DNA from: Rudaeicoccus suwonensis
GTDB taxonomy: Bacteria; Actinomycetota; Actinomycetes; Actinomycetales; Dermatophilaceae
DNA: 64,000 nt
Reading direction: 5' to 3'
NCBI RefSeq assembly: GCF_007829035.1
Contig: NZ_VIVQ01000001.1
Coordinates: forward strand, 806,001-870,000
The position numbers and the translations under genes were made by a program. Every line of letters begins with the position of its first letter. Position 1 is the first letter of the stretch. The notes under the pieces were generated by a model, which was not told the origin of the DNA, did not search any database, and saw only the letters and a program-made list of their open reading frames with translations. This document shows positions 18,131 through 27,757 of the stretch, in pieces.

Positions 18131-19360
18131 ATGGAGAAGATCAAGGTCAAGAACCCAGTCGTCGAACTCGACGGCGACGAGATGACCCGCATCATCTGGC
18201 AGTTCATCAAGGACCGGTTGATCCACCCCTACCTGGACATCGACCTGAAGTACTACGACCTGGGCATCGAGAACCGCGATGCGACCGACGACCAGGTCAC
18301 CATCGACTCCGCGAACGCGATCAAGGAGTACGGCGTCGGCGTCAAGTGCGCGACGATCACCCCCGACGAGGCGCGCGTCGAGGAGTTCGGCCTGAAAGAG
18401 ATGTGGCGCAGTCCGAACGGCACGATCCGCAACATCATCGGCGGCGTCATCTTCCGCGAGCCGATCATCATCTCCAACGTCCCGCGTCTGGTGCCGGGCT
18501 GGACCAAGCCGATCATCATCGGCCGCCACGCCCACGGCGACCAGTACAAAGCCCAGAACTTCAAGGTTCCCGGCGCCGGCACCGTCACGATCTCCTACAA
18601 GCCCGCCGACGGCGGCGAGGAGCAGACCTACGAGGTCGCCGAGTATGGCGATGACGGCGGCGTCGCGATGGGTATGTTCAACTTCAACAAGTCCATCGAG
18701 GACTTCGCCCGGGCCTCCCTGAACTACGCCCTGCAGCGCAAGGTGCCCTGCTACCTGTCGACCAAGAACACGATCCTGAAGGCCTACGACGGTCAGTTCA
18801 AGGACATCTTCCAGCGCATCTTCGACGAGGAGTTCAAGGCCGACTTCGATGCGGCGGGTATCACCTACGAGCACCGGCTCATCGACGACATGGTCGCCTC
18901 CGCGCTGAAATGGGAGGGTGGCTATGTCTGGGCGTGCAAGAACTATGACGGTGACGTGCAGTCCGACACGGTCGCGCAGGGCTTCGGCTCGCTCGGCCTG
19001 ATGACCTCGGTGCTGATGACGCCGGACGGCAAGACCGTCGAGGCCGAGGCAGCACACGGTACGGTGACCCGCCACTACCGTCAGCACCAGCAGGGCAAGG
19101 CCACCTCGACCAACCCGATCGCCTCGATCTTCGCGTGGACGCGTGGCCTGGCCCACCGCGGCAAGCTCGACGGCACTCCTGAGGTCACGCAGTTCGCCGA
19201 GACCCTCGAGCGCGTCTGCATCGAGACCGTCGAGAGCGGCCAGATGACCAAGGATCTCGCGCTCCTCGTCGGCCCCGACCAGGCGTTCCTCAGCACCGAG
19301 GAATTCCTCGCCGCGATCGACGGCAATCTGCAGAAGGCGATGGAACTGCACCACGGCTGA
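18131..19360 (+). CDS. icd: NADP-dependent isocitrate dehydrogenase, eukaryote-like dimeric type
   Basis: A 409-residue TCA-cycle enzyme converting isocitrate to 2-oxoglutarate with NADP. Visible features are [14 protein letters not shown] at the N-terminus, the substrate-binding [12 protein letters not shown] stretch, [14 protein letters not shown], and the C-terminal [16 protein letters not shown]-binding segment. The frame is open to 18002. The ATG at 18131 is the usual start of the family and is preceded by AAGGAG. It stands alone, downstream of the foreign-looking cassette. Confidence 0.97.
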   Translation: MEKIKVKNPVVELDGDEMTRIIWQFIKDRLIHPYLDIDLKYYDLGIENRDATDDQVTIDSANAIKEYGVGVKCATITPDEARVEEFGLKEMWRSPNGTIRNIIGGVIFREPIIISNVPRLVPGWTKPIIIGRHAHGDQYKAQNFKVPGAGTVTISYKPADGGEEQTYEVAEYGDDGGVAMGMFNFNKSIEDFARASLNYALQRKVPCYLSTKNTILKAYDGQFKDIFQRIFDEEFKADFDAAGITYEHRLIDDMVASALKWEGGYVWACKNYDGDVQSDTVAQGFGSLGLMTSVLMTPDGKTVEAEAAHGTVTRHYRQHQQGKATSTNPIASIFAWTRGLAHRGKLDGTPEVTQFAETLERVCIETVESGQMTKDLALLVGPDQAFLSTEEFLAAIDGNLQKAMELHHG

Positions 19361-19389
19361 CCCGGTCCTCGACCTTCGAGAGCCACACC

Positions 19390-20295
19390 ATGGATCGTGA
19401 TCGCAGCGCTGACACGCGAGAGATCCCGGTCGATGTGCGCGTGCAACTGGTCCACGGATATGCGCAACTCCTTGCGAGTGCGTCATCCGTGGACCTGTTG
19501 CATCTGAAGGGAGCCGCCGCCGACCCGACACTGCGGCCGCGGACAGCCGTCGAGGGCACGCCTGTCCGGGTGAGCTTCGACGTCGACCTGCTCGTCCGGC
19601 CCGGTCACGTCGACCGGCTCCTGGCGGTGCTGCTCGATCATGAGTGGGAGGTTGTCTCGGGATTCGAGGCGGGTTCGGCGTTCGGCCACGCCACGACGTT
19701 GCGGCATACCTATCTGGGATACATCGACCTGCATCGCAGCTGGCCCGGCTTCGGGATGGACGCCGACCGAGTCTTCGACCGGTTGTGGGCGCATCGCAGC
19801 ACAGTGTCGATCGCGCATGTGCGCTGCACGGTGCCGTCGCTCGAGCACCAGCGGCTGATCCTGATGCTGCACGCGGGTCGTAGCGGCGGTCTGCGGCATC
19901 CGGACGCGCAGTTCCTGTGGGTCGAGGCCACCGACGACGACCGCGTCGCGATGCGCGGTCATGCCGCGGAGTTCGACGCACAGGTCGCGCTCGCCGCCGC
20001 CACCGGCGAGCTCGAGGACTATCGCGACGATCCGCAGTATCAGTTGTGGCGGCATTTTTCGGAGGAATCGCAGAGCCGGCTGGACGAGTGGGTCGGTAGG
20101 TGGCGTGCGGCGCGCAGCGTCTCCGACCGGGTGCGCGTCGTCAAGGGGTTCCTGATCGTCAACCCGGATCTGTTGCGCGATCAGGTCGGCCCGAAGCCGA
20201 GCGCCGGTGATTACGCGCGCGCATACGCCGGCCGGCTGGGCGCCGCCGTCACCGACCTTCGTCGACTCGTCGCCGCCCTGGTGCGGAGGCGGTGA
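19390..20295 (+). CDS. Nucleotidyltransferase-fold protein (NTP_transf_5-like)
   Basis: A 301-residue protein with an early LLHLKGAAADP segment, SFDVDLLVRP carrying paired acidic residues (DVD) of the nucleotidyltransferase fold, and YIDLHRSWPG about 50 residues later. This is the layout of the uncharacterised nucleotidyltransferase family found in exopolysaccharide and peptide-modification clusters. It begins 30 bases after icd and is followed at one base by a PqqD-like gene, so it probably opens the glycan operon. The substrate is unknown. Confidence 0.75.
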   Translation: MDRDRSADTREIPVDVRVQLVHGYAQLLASASSVDLLHLKGAAADPTLRPRTAVEGTPVRVSFDVDLLVRPGHVDRLLAVLLDHEWEVVSGFEAGSAFGHATTLRHTYLGYIDLHRSWPGFGMDADRVFDRLWAHRSTVSIAHVRCTVPSLEHQRLILMLHAGRSGGLRHPDAQFLWVEATDDDRVAMRGHAAEFDAQVALAAATGELEDYRDDPQYQLWRHFSEESQSRLDEWVGRWRAARSVSDRVRVVKGFLIVNPDLLRDQVGPKPSAGDYARAYAGRLGAAVTDLRRLVAALVRRR

Positions 20296-20296
20296 C

Positions 20297-20569
20297 ATGA
20301 CCTGGCAGCGGCCGCGCGACGTGGCCTGGGTCGATCAGGCGACGTCCAATGCGATCGCGGGCTTCGCGCTGACGCCCGGCTCAGGCCGGATCACCTGTAT
20401 GTCGGGCAGTGGTCTGCTGATCTGGGAATCCGCGGTGGAAGCGACCTCCGCAGCACAGATTGCGCAGCGGATCGCGGACGTCACCGGCGAGCGAGCGTCC
20501 GACATCGAGCACGACATCGCGGCGTTCGTCGACCAACTGGTGGATGCCGGGCTGCTGGAATGGGTCTGA
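20297..20569 (+). CDS. PqqD-like protein
   Basis: A 90-residue protein whose centre (GLLIWESAVEATSAAQIAQRIAD) and end (DVEHDI-type acidic stretch, then FVDQLVDAGLLEWV) match the PqqD winged-helix fold that binds leader peptides. In glycan clusters stand-alone PqqD-like proteins often accompany the same nucleotidyltransferase family, as here, where they are separated by one base. No precursor peptide or radical-SAM enzyme is visible nearby. Its role is open. Confidence 0.75.
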   Translation: MTWQRPRDVAWVDQATSNAIAGFALTPGSGRITCMSGSGLLIWESAVEATSAAQIAQRIADVTGERASDIEHDIAAFVDQLVDAGLLEWV

Positions 20570-20631
20570 ACCAGCTGCCACGTCTAGGGTGTGGCAGCAT
20601 CACGTTGTTCATCTGCCGGGGAGCCTCACCG

Positions 20632-20652
20632 ATGCGAAACGACATCGCCTGA
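20632..20652 (+). other. Possible six-codon leader open frame
   Basis: A tiny frame (MRNDIA and a stop) follows a GGGGAG ribosome-binding site and ends in a TGATG overlap with the start of the ligase-like gene, which itself has no good ribosome-binding site. Translational coupling through this leader would explain how the next gene is translated. The evidence is only positional. Confidence 0.3.
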
Positions 20653-21881
20653 TGGTGATGACCAGGCGACCTGTTGTCGCGTCGCGATGGGTGTTGCACG
20701 AGCGTCGGGAGCGACCGCGCCGGGTGCACCAGTGGGCGGCATACCGCTCGACGATCGTGCTGTTGGATGCCGTGCTCGGGGCGGGACTGTTGTTCAACAA
20801 CTACACCGTGTCGGGGCCGTTGACCGGTGGCATCGTGCTGGGTCTGCTCGTGATTGCGGTGGGTTCTTGCCGCCGGCCGAAGGTTCGGGTCGAGTGGGGC
20901 AGCCTGATGGTGATCGTGACGGTGGCGTTGTATGCGTTTCTGATCATCGAGTCGCGACACAACGACATGCCGTGGACCCAGCGGATCGCCAAGTTTGTGA
21001 TCCTGCTCGGTGTCGCGATCGTGGTGGCGCAGCGTCGGGTGGACTACCGCTCGATGATCCTGGGCGCGTGTGTCGCGATCGTGGTGAATGTGCCGTTGTT
21101 CTATGCGGGTCTTGCGACGAACCAGTACCCGCCATACCTGACGGGCTTTTTCGGCGACAAGAACGTCGCGGGCATGTACTACGCGCTGCTCGGGCTCTTG
21201 GCGCTGCTGGCGTTGCCGCGTAAATGGCACGTTCCTTGGCTGGTGTTCTCGTTGTGGGCGCTCTATCTGACGGGGTCGCGCACCTCGATCGCCGCGTTCT
21301 TGATGGCGGTGGCGTGGTACTACCTGCGGACCAAAGTGAGTATGACGTTCCGGTTCGCGCTCATCGCGATCGCGTTCTGGTTCCTGATCTACGTCGAGGA
21401 CAACTGGGCCCAGAACAGCGTGTACTCCGACCGCGCCGGTGACGACCAGTTCCGTGTGGCGATCGAGGCCGCGACAGCGCAGAAGGTCAACGGCACACCG
21501 TGGTTCGGCCTGGGCCTGAACCAGGGTTTTGTGTTGTTGGGCGGGGTGCGGCGGGTGTTCTTCCATGATTCCTACGACCAGGCATTCGTGGAGGGTGGAT
21601 ATCCGTTCCTGTGGTGGAGCCTGCTGGCGTTCGTGGTCCTGGGCCTCGGTGTGGCCAGTTCCCGCATGGATGTGCCGTTCCGGCTGCTGGTGGCTGAGGC
21701 GGGCATCGTCGTCATCCTCATCACCGCCTGGAAGCTGGGTGAGGTCTTCATGACCACCGGAGCCTTCTTCGTGCTGGGCATCGCGATCACCGAACGCTTC
21801 GGGCGGCCGATCGCTGATCCGTGGTTCGGCAGAGCCGGTCGGGGTAAACACGCCTGGGGGGACCTGGTGATGCGGCGATGA
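20652..21881 (+). CDS. O-antigen ligase/polymerase-like membrane protein
   Basis: A roughly 409-residue integral membrane protein with about ten hydrophobic helices and a larger loop between later helices. [12 protein letters not shown] and the loop segment [16 protein letters not shown] with a following [16 protein letters not shown] are typical of the Wzy/WaaL superfamily, which joins or polymerises lipid-linked glycans on the outer face of the membrane. Start codons at 20652 (ATG) and 20658 (ATG) are both possible. It overlaps the next gene by four bases. Confidence 0.8.
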   Translation: MVMTRRPVVASRWVLHERRERPRRVHQWAAYRSTIVLLDAVLGAGLLFNNYTVSGPLTGGIVLGLLVIAVGSCRRPKVRVEWGSLMVIVTVALYAFLIIESRHNDMPWTQRIAKFVILLGVAIVVAQRRVDYRSMILGACVAIVVNVPLFYAGLATNQYPPYLTGFFGDKNVAGMYYALLGLLALLALPRKWHVPWLVFSLWALYLTGSRTSIAAFLMAVAWYYLRTKVSMTFRFALIAIAFWFLIYVEDNWAQNSVYSDRAGDDQFRVAIEAATAQKVNGTPWFGLGLNQGFVLLGGVRRVFFHDSYDQAFVEGGYPFLWWSLLAFVVLGLGVASSRMDVPFRLLVAEAGIVVILITAWKLGEVFMTTGAFFVLGIAITERFGRPIADPWFGRAGRGKHAWGDLVMRR

Positions 21882-22423
21882 ACCTGGCGCGGTTGGCTGT
21901 CGAGAAACGCGCCGGTCTGCGCTACCGCCTCGCGCAGTCCGGAATGCCGTTGATGCGTAAGGCTTTCGGGCACATCGGCCGCGGCACTGTCGTCGTCGCG
22001 CCGCTGATGCTCGCCGGTGTCGACCGCATCACCATCGGTGACGACGTGATCATCCGGGACGGTGCCTGGCTGGCGACCGAAGGACCGTCCGCTGCGCTGG
22101 CGATCGGGTCACACACCTACATCGGGCACCGGGTGCACCTGCACTCCATCGATCCGGTGTCGATCGGCACTCGTTGCGTGATCGCCGACAACGTGATGGT
22201 GTCCTCCACCGACCACGGCCGGTCCGACCGGCACGCCGTCCAGGGCACGGGTGCGGTCGTGATCGGGGACGACGTCTTCCTCGGTCAGAACGTCGTGGTG
22301 CTGGGCGGCGTGCGCATCGGTGACGGTGCGACGGTCGCCGCGGGTGCCGTGGTGGTCAAGGACGTGCCGGCCGGGGCGGTGGTCGGTGGGGTGCCGGCGA
22401 AGGTGCTGGGCGGCTGGTCGTGA
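21878..22423 (+). CDS. Hexapeptide-repeat acyltransferase
   Basis: A 181-residue left-handed beta-helix protein of the maltose/serine acetyltransferase type. Hexapeptide repeats ([52 protein letters not shown]) cover most of it, with a likely catalytic histidine in SSTDHGRSD. It probably O-acetylates a sugar of the polymer. It overlaps both neighbours by four bases. Confidence 0.85.
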   Translation: MNLARLAVEKRAGLRYRLAQSGMPLMRKAFGHIGRGTVVVAPLMLAGVDRITIGDDVIIRDGAWLATEGPSAALAIGSHTYIGHRVHLHSIDPVSIGTRCVIADNVMVSSTDHGRSDRHAVQGTGAVVIGDDVFLGQNVVVLGGVRIGDGATVAAGAVVVKDVPAGAVVGGVPAKVLGGWS

Positions 22424-23427
22424 CCCGGTTGTTGGTGATCACGCCGGGTTTCCATGGGTACGGTGAGTCGATCGCAGATGCCTTCCGTCGCTTGGATCAC
22501 GAGGTGACGGTGCATCGTTATGACGCGGTGCCGTCGACGGCGATAAAGGTGTGGAACAAGGCGCGGTACGAGACAGTCGCGCGGGTGCGGGGCACCGACA
22601 ACCACCTGTCGACGCAGCGGGCGACGCGCGGGGCGGTGCAGGCGGTGCGGGGGATGCGCCCTGACGTGGTGCTGGTGATCCGTGGTGATCTCTTCGACCC
22701 CGAGTTCTGGCAGGTCGCCGCGGCAGGCGGCCGTCCCACGATCGTCTGGCTGTATGACGAGATCCGGCGCACACCACGGTTCGATGTGGGTGTTGTCGCG
22801 CAACATGCACGGCTGGTGAGTTACAGTCCGCACGATTCACAGGAGTTGTCCGCGCAGGGGTTTGAAACGACATACGTGCCAACGGCTTTCGATGATCTGC
22901 GGCCGGTGGCGCAGCACTCCGGCGCAGAAGGGGTCGTCAGCTTCGTCGGTGCACCGTTGCCGGGCCGCGTCGCGGCGTTGCGGGCGTTGATGGATGCAGG
23001 AGTGCCGGTGCGGGCGTGGGGGCGGGGCTGGTCGGATCATCCGGTGGATCGGGCCCGCACGTGGCGGGTGCGGTCGCGGGGCATCCCGAACCATCGAGAC
23101 GTGCCGGGTGATGTGAGTCTGTCGATCATGCGGGATTCGGTGTCGACTCTGAACGTGCACGGTGACCAGGACGGTTTCACGATGCGCACGTTCGAGTCGT
23201 GCGCGGTCGGTGGTGTGCAGCTGATCGATCGGCCAGATGTCTCGGAGTTCTACGAACCAGGCAGCGAGGTGCTGGTCTTCACCAGCGACGACGAGTTGAT
23301 CGACCACGCGCGGCACGTCTTGGCGCGACCGGGGGATTTCGACGACCTGCGCCGGCGGGCCCGTGATCGGACGTTCGCGCAGCACACGTTCGTGCACCGC
23401 GCGCGGGCTCTGGAGCGGTTGTGGTGA
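22420..23427 (+). CDS. CgeB-like glycosyltransferase
   Basis: A 335-residue cytoplasmic protein of GT-B type. The N-terminal part begins [13 protein letters not shown] and contains [11 protein letters not shown]. The C-terminal domain carries [11 protein letters not shown], a [16 protein letters not shown] segment and [20 protein letters not shown], the layout of the CgeB/DUF3880 glycosyltransferases. The start is GTG in a GTGA overlap. It presumably adds one sugar to the lipid-linked repeat unit; donor and acceptor cannot be read from sequence. Confidence 0.8.
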   Translation: MTRLLVITPGFHGYGESIADAFRRLDHEVTVHRYDAVPSTAIKVWNKARYETVARVRGTDNHLSTQRATRGAVQAVRGMRPDVVLVIRGDLFDPEFWQVAAAGGRPTIVWLYDEIRRTPRFDVGVVAQHARLVSYSPHDSQELSAQGFETTYVPTAFDDLRPVAQHSGAEGVVSFVGAPLPGRVAALRALMDAGVPVRAWGRGWSDHPVDRARTWRVRSRGIPNHRDVPGDVSLSIMRDSVSTLNVHGDQDGFTMRTFESCAVGGVQLIDRPDVSEFYEPGSEVLVFTSDDELIDHARHVLARPGDFDDLRRRARDRTFAQHTFVHRARALERLW

Positions 23428-24374
23428 TGAAATCGACTGACATCACTGGGCTTTCGGTCGTGATTCCGCACTATGGCGACCCGGTTCCGACTGCCGCGCT
23501 GATCGAGCAGTTGCGGCAACACTCCTCGCCGGTGCCGGTTCAGATCGTCGTCAGCGACGACGCCTCGCCGCAGGCGTTTCCGGCAGGGGAGGGTTATCAG
23601 GTGGTGCGTCGTGCCACGAACGGTGGCTTCGGCGCCGCGGTCAACGCCGGTGTCACGGTGGCATTTCATGACGCCCTGCTGGTGCTCAACAGCGACGTGT
23701 CGCTGCCCCCGACTGCCTTGGACGACCTCGTGCAGGGCGCGCAGCCGTGGTGGCCGGCAGTGGTGTCGACGAAGGTGCACCAGGGCAGCGGCGAATTGTG
23801 TGTGCCACGGTTGTGGCCCAAGGCGTCGCACCACGTGCTGGAGTGGTCTGAGCCGTTGGCGCGATTCCACGGCCAGGACTGGGTCGAACGTGCGATGGGC
23901 AATGACGTCGCCGGCTGGCATGCGCAGGTGCCGGTGGTCACCGACTGGGCGATCGGTGTGTGCCTTTTGATCCCGACGCAGGACTTCCGCGCGATCGGCG
24001 GCTTCGACGAGCGCTTCTTCATGAACTGCGAGGAGGCCGACCTGCAGTGGCGGCTCAAGCGAGAGCGAGGGCTGCCGGTGGTGGTGCTGGCTCAGCCGGT
24101 CCTCGACCATGTCGGCGGTGGATCCTCCGATCCGGTCAAGCGGGGCGGATGGGTCACCGATGCGCGCTTCCGGTACCACGAGAAGTGGCACGGAGGTGCC
24201 GGTTTGCGATGGGGGCTGGAGGCAGCGACCGCGGTCAATCTCGGGTGGAATGCCGCGCGTAGCGTGGCGGGTCGGTCGCCGCGGCCACGGGAGAACCACC
24301 GCCGGCAGCGGGCGCTGATCGCGCACGCGTGGCGCACCCGTGGCGGCACTCCGAGCGGAGGACCCGATGCGTGA
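23427..24374 (+). CDS. Family 2 glycosyltransferase
   Basis: A roughly 315-residue GT-A enzyme. It shows SVVIPHYGDP at the start, VSDDASP, TNGGFGAAVN, the metal-binding LNSDVS, and GGFDERFFMNCEEADLQWRLKR in the acceptor half, the pattern of rhamnosyltransferase-like GT2 proteins. No membrane helix. Two GTG codons lie just before the ATG at 23427; the ATG forms a TGATG junction with the previous stop. It lies within the plus-strand glycan operon. Confidence 0.87.
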   Translation: MKSTDITGLSVVIPHYGDPVPTAALIEQLRQHSSPVPVQIVVSDDASPQAFPAGEGYQVVRRATNGGFGAAVNAGVTVAFHDALLVLNSDVSLPPTALDDLVQGAQPWWPAVVSTKVHQGSGELCVPRLWPKASHHVLEWSEPLARFHGQDWVERAMGNDVAGWHAQVPVVTDWAIGVCLLIPTQDFRAIGGFDERFFMNCEEADLQWRLKRERGLPVVVLAQPVLDHVGGGSSDPVKRGGWVTDARFRYHEKWHGGAGLRWGLEAATAVNLGWNAARSVAGRSPRPRENHRRQRALIAHAWRTRGGTPSGGPDA

Positions 24375-25200
24375 CCCGTCCCGGCTGTGCGTCACCAGCG
24401 GCGGCGACGAGGTGCGCTACCGCTCGTACGTCAACCACACCGTCTTCGCGCGGGAGCACGGCTTCACCCATCACATCGGCATCGGCCTGGCACCCGGCAT
24501 ACAGACGGTCTACTACTACAAGTTCGAGCTGATCCGAGAGATCCTGCCCCACTTCGAATGGGTGCTGTATGTCGATGACGACGTCTACATCACCGACGTC
24601 GCCTCGCGCAGCATCGAGGAGCTGGTCGACCAAGCCGAGGCCGACGACCGGTTTCTCGTCGTGGCTGACGGGCCGGTGGAACTCGACGGGACGTGGACCA
24701 GGCTCAACTCCGGTGTGATGTTGCTGCGCAACGACCCGCGCACGTTCGCCTTCCTCGACGCCGCGCAAGACCGCGACCTGGCCGACATCGAAGCCGACTG
24801 GGACCCGGCGACCGAAGGGCTGTACACCCACGGCGACCAGGACGCGATCTGGCGCGTGATCCGCGACGACCCGGCGGTCGAAGCCGAGGTGGCCATCGTC
24901 GATCACCGCCTGCTCAACTCCCGAGAGCACTACTACGACACCGCCCTCACCGACGCCTTCGCGGTTCACTTCTGCGGACCGGGCGACAAGCCGATGCGTG
25001 TCGCATGCTTCGGCAGACGCTTCGGCCTGGGCCAGGAACTGGTGTCCACCGACCTTCTGGAGCGCTACTCGGTGCGGCGGCGCCAGACGATGTCCGATGC
25101 CGAGATCGCAGCACGCAGAGGCGCATTGGTGCTCAAGGCCGGCAGCAAACGGGTGCGCCGCAAGGTCGCCTTCGTGCGCGAGACCGGCCGCTGGAAATGA
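24367..25200 (+). CDS. GT34-like (GMA12/MNN10-type) galactosyl- or mannosyltransferase
   Basis: A 277-residue enzyme with YVNHTVFAREHGF, YYYKFELIREIL, the metal-binding VDDDVYITD, LNSGVMLLRND, and the late HGDQDAIW and VHFCGPGDKP. These match the eukaryote-rich GMA12/MNN10 group, less common in bacteria. The start at 24367 overlaps the previous gene by eight bases. The frame is open 27 bases further upstream, but that would overlap the previous gene more. Confidence 0.78.
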   Translation: MRDPSRLCVTSGGDEVRYRSYVNHTVFAREHGFTHHIGIGLAPGIQTVYYYKFELIREILPHFEWVLYVDDDVYITDVASRSIEELVDQAEADDRFLVVADGPVELDGTWTRLNSGVMLLRNDPRTFAFLDAAQDRDLADIEADWDPATEGLYTHGDQDAIWRVIRDDPAVEAEVAIVDHRLLNSREHYYDTALTDAFAVHFCGPGDKPMRVACFGRRFGLGQELVSTDLLERYSVRRRQTMSDAEIAARRGALVLKAGSKRVRRKVAFVRETGRWK

Positions 25201-26063
25201 GCAAGAGTCTGTCGATGACGTCGCTGCGCAACTTCAGCGGCTACCAACTGACCCGAGCGCTCGACCTGCTGCGGCGTCACAGCCGGCGTGCAGTTTCGAT
25301 GCCACCGGCTGACGGCATCGGCGTCGGCAACATGTTCTCGTTCTGGTTGTGGGCTCATCACGGGCGAGCCACCGGCCACGACTGGTGGGTCCGGCGCACC
25401 GATGCGATGAACCCGTGGGTGGAGGTCTTTCCCGACATACAGCCCCTGCTGATCGAGCCGGAGGATCTGCGGATCCTCGACCGACGTGATCCCCACTGGT
25501 ATCAGGACTTCGACCGGTTCCCGGTCGAACACCTTCGCAGCTTCGTGCGCGAGCGACTGCTCACCTCGCCGGTGCTCGCTCTCACACCCGACGGTCCGGC
25601 CACGACTGTCACCGTCAATGTGCGCCGAGGCGACTACTACTCCGATCCGGTCCTTCGCCGTCAGTACGGTTTCGACATCGCAGGCTTCGTCGCCACCGCG
25701 ATCGAGGGTTCAGCAGCGCAGCACCCGATCAGCGAGATCGCTGTGGTGTCCGACGATCCGGGTTGGTGCCGGGACAACCTGGGATTCCTCGCCGACCACG
25801 GCACCCTGCACTTCCAGGCCGACGACGACGGACCGGTCGACAACCTGCGGCAATTGGCATCCGCCCGTCGGCTGATCCTGGCCAATTCCAGCTTTTCCTA
25901 CTGGGCGGCATACATGAGCAACGGTCTGTATGGCGACAACCACGCGCTCGTCTGGGCACCTGAATTCCACCGCCGAGACATCAATGACAGTAAGGCTTTT
26001 CAGCTTGACCCAACCTGGTCCATCGTGCGTGACGTGCCTGGCGGGTGGGGCTCGGGGATCTGA
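25197..26063 (+). CDS. Family 11-like fucosyltransferase
   Basis: A 288-residue protein with VNVRRGDYYSDP, equivalent to the GDP-fucose-binding HxRRxD motif of alpha-1,2-fucosyltransferases, but with Asn in the usual His position. VVSDDPGWCRDNL and LANSSFSYWAAYMS follow, also typical. It starts at the ATGA overlap and is the last gene of the plus-strand operon. The gene at 26942-27757 on the other strand is a paralogue. No GDP-fucose synthesis genes are in the window, so the true donor is uncertain. Confidence 0.78.
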   Translation: MSKSLSMTSLRNFSGYQLTRALDLLRRHSRRAVSMPPADGIGVGNMFSFWLWAHHGRATGHDWWVRRTDAMNPWVEVFPDIQPLLIEPEDLRILDRRDPHWYQDFDRFPVEHLRSFVRERLLTSPVLALTPDGPATTVTVNVRRGDYYSDPVLRRQYGFDIAGFVATAIEGSAAQHPISEIAVVSDDPGWCRDNLGFLADHGTLHFQADDDGPVDNLRQLASARRLILANSSFSYWAAYMSNGLYGDNHALVWAPEFHRRDINDSKAFQLDPTWSIVRDVPGGWGSGI

Positions 26064-26087
26064 CTGCGTCCTGCAGACACACGAGTC

Positions 26088-26945
26088 TCAGAGGTAGTTG
26101 CTGTGATCGACGAAGAGGCTCGCGGAGTACAGCAGATGCCGGCGGTATTTGACTTCCAGCGGGTCGATGATCTGGGCGAGAATCTCGTTCAGCTGCAGCG
26201 GATAGTCCGCGTTGTCACCGCGCGCATTCCCCGGATGTGCTGCCAGTTCGGTCAGTCCGTGGTCAAGTCGAAGGTTCAGTTCGCGCCACCACTCCTTGGT
26301 CAGTGGCGTGTCCGGTCGGCAGATGTACGAACACTGACCGAGGCGAAGTTCCGAACACCGCCGCATCACCAACTCGAGCGCTGGGTCGGTCATGTTCGGT
26401 GTCATCAGGCGCACGGGCACCCGGTAACCGGCCATCCACGCGCTCGAGCGATCCATCAACTCGAACGTCTGCGTCCACGGATGGAACGGCGCCTTGATGT
26501 CTGCGTATCCGCCACCGTGGACGTGCATCGCGTAGCAGCGCAAGTAGTCCGACCGGTGGATCAGCGACAGATGCTCGTACGCCGGGTGCAGCGGGTGCTC
26601 CGGCACGACGAACTCGTCCATGGTGGCGGGCGTGATGAGGCGGACGTCGAGATCGCCGTTCATCCGGCGGATCGCGTCGAGGCTGCGGCGCCGATTCTCG
26701 GTCAGCGGATTGGAGCCGGTCCAGAAGCAGAAGATCTGCCGTGGGATCGGCTCGGTCGTCTCCCTGGTCAGCGGCTCATCGTGTGGCAGGTGCGTGTCGG
26801 GCCAGTCGAGCGGGTCGAAGTGGACCGGCTTGATCCGATGGGCGGCGCGGAAGGCCGGCTCGAGCGCGCCCGCGACCGGAAACCGGTAGGGCTTGTAGGC
26901 CAGATAAGCACGATGTTTGAGCAACTGCAGTCGACGCTTGATCAC
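26088..26945 (-). CDS. Capsule-type glycosyltransferase (OCH1/GT32-like)
   Basis: A 285-residue enzyme. PRQIFCFWTGSNPLT lies near the N-terminal third, LSLIHRSDYLRCYAMHVHGGGYADIKA contains the DxD-type motif, and SSAWMAGYRVP follows. This is the layout of capsular polysaccharide synthesis transferases with a glycosyltransferase-sugar (DXD) core. The start is the GTG at 26945 in a GTGA overlap, although the frame is open to 27152. It is the last gene of the eight-gene minus operon and ends 24 bases from the converging fucosyltransferase-like gene. Confidence 0.8.
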   Translation of the reverse strand: MIKRRLQLLKHRAYLAYKPYRFPVAGALEPAFRAAHRIKPVHFDPLDWPDTHLPHDEPLTRETTEPIPRQIFCFWTGSNPLTENRRRSLDAIRRMNGDLDVRLITPATMDEFVVPEHPLHPAYEHLSLIHRSDYLRCYAMHVHGGGYADIKAPFHPWTQTFELMDRSSAWMAGYRVPVRLMTPNMTDPALELVMRRCSELRLGQCSYICRPDTPLTKEWWRELNLRLDHGLTELAAHPGNARGDNADYPLQLNEILAQIIDPLEVKYRRHLLYSASLFVDHSNYL

Positions 26946-27757
26946 GAATCCCACCCACCGGGTATCGATTCGACGATCGACCAATCCGGGTCCAGGCTCC
27001 ATGAGGCGTGATCGGCCTGCGACCGCGAGAAGAAGCGTGGCGCCCAGACCTGGGATTCGCCACCGGGGTGGACGACGTCGTGCAGGTATCCGGCCCAATA
27101 GGAGAACGTCGAGTTCATGATCAGGATCCGGCGGGCACCGGCGACCGTCCACAAGTTGTCAGCGGGAGTGTCGGTCGAGCGGGAGAAGGTCAGCGGTGCG
27201 ATGTCGCGCAACCACTGCAGCCGTTCTTCGCACCATTCGATGCCGTCGGAGACAACATGTATGCCGTGGACGGGTTCTTGCTCCTGTGCGTGGTGGAGCG
27301 CGGTGCGCAAGAAGGCCTCCGTGTCGATGGCGTAGTGGCCACGGGCGGCCGGATCGGTGTAGTAGTCCCCGCGGCGCACGTTGATCACGAGTCGATCCGT
27401 GGTCGATGGTGCAGTCGTGGTCATCAGATAGTCGCGGCAGAAGTCGTGCAGTTGGGTCTTGGCGAAGTCCGTGCCGAACCGGCCGAAAGAGGTCGAGATC
27501 GAGTCGATGCGAGCGGCCGTGAAAGGCATGCTCGTCCGCTGGATCGTCAGCTCGCGCAACCGCGGGAAGGTGGGATACCAGGCCGCCAGGTTGGAGGTTT
27601 CGAGCATCTTGCGAGTGTCAGGGGCTTGTGCGACCCACACAGCGATGTACAGCAGGTTGCCCAGGCCCATGAAGTTCTCCGTGAGCACCACTTGTTGGCC
27701 TCCCCGCCGCAGCGGAGTGAGCAGGGCGGACTTGGCGTGCCGCAGGATGCCGTTCAC
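26942..27757 (-). CDS. Family 11-like fucosyltransferase, second copy
   Basis: A 271-residue paralogue of the gene at 25197-26063. It carries INVRRGDYYTDP, VVSDGIEWCEERL, LIMNSTFSYWAGYL and a C-terminal LDPDWSIVESIPGGWDS that matches LDPTWSIVRDVPGGWGS of the other copy. It too has Asn where the family has His. Its start (GTG) overlaps the ABC transporter stop by four bases. The two copies end converging operons, so they may add the same sugar to different acceptors. Confidence 0.78.
   Translation of the reverse strand: MNGILRHAKSALLTPLRRGGQQVVLTENFMGLGNLLYIAVWVAQAPDTRKMLETSNLAAWYPTFPRLRELTIQRTSMPFTAARIDSISTSFGRFGTDFAKTQLHDFCRDYLMTTTAPSTTDRLVINVRRGDYYTDPAARGHYAIDTEAFLRTALHHAQEQEPVHGIHVVSDGIEWCEERLQWLRDIAPLTFSRSTDTPADNLWTVAGARRILIMNSTFSYWAGYLHDVVHPGGESQVWAPRFFSRSQADHASWSLDPDWSIVESIPGGWDS

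Noticed and set aside
17768-19981. Long minus-strand open frame of 737 codons across icd
   Set aside because: It is antisense to icd and the next gene, repetitive in Asp/Val/Leu/Gly from the opposite strand's codons, and shows no recognisable domain.
20481-21851. Minus-strand frame antisense to the ligase-like gene
   Set aside because: Its composition is dominated by His, Arg and Gln, as expected from the complement of hydrophobic codons.
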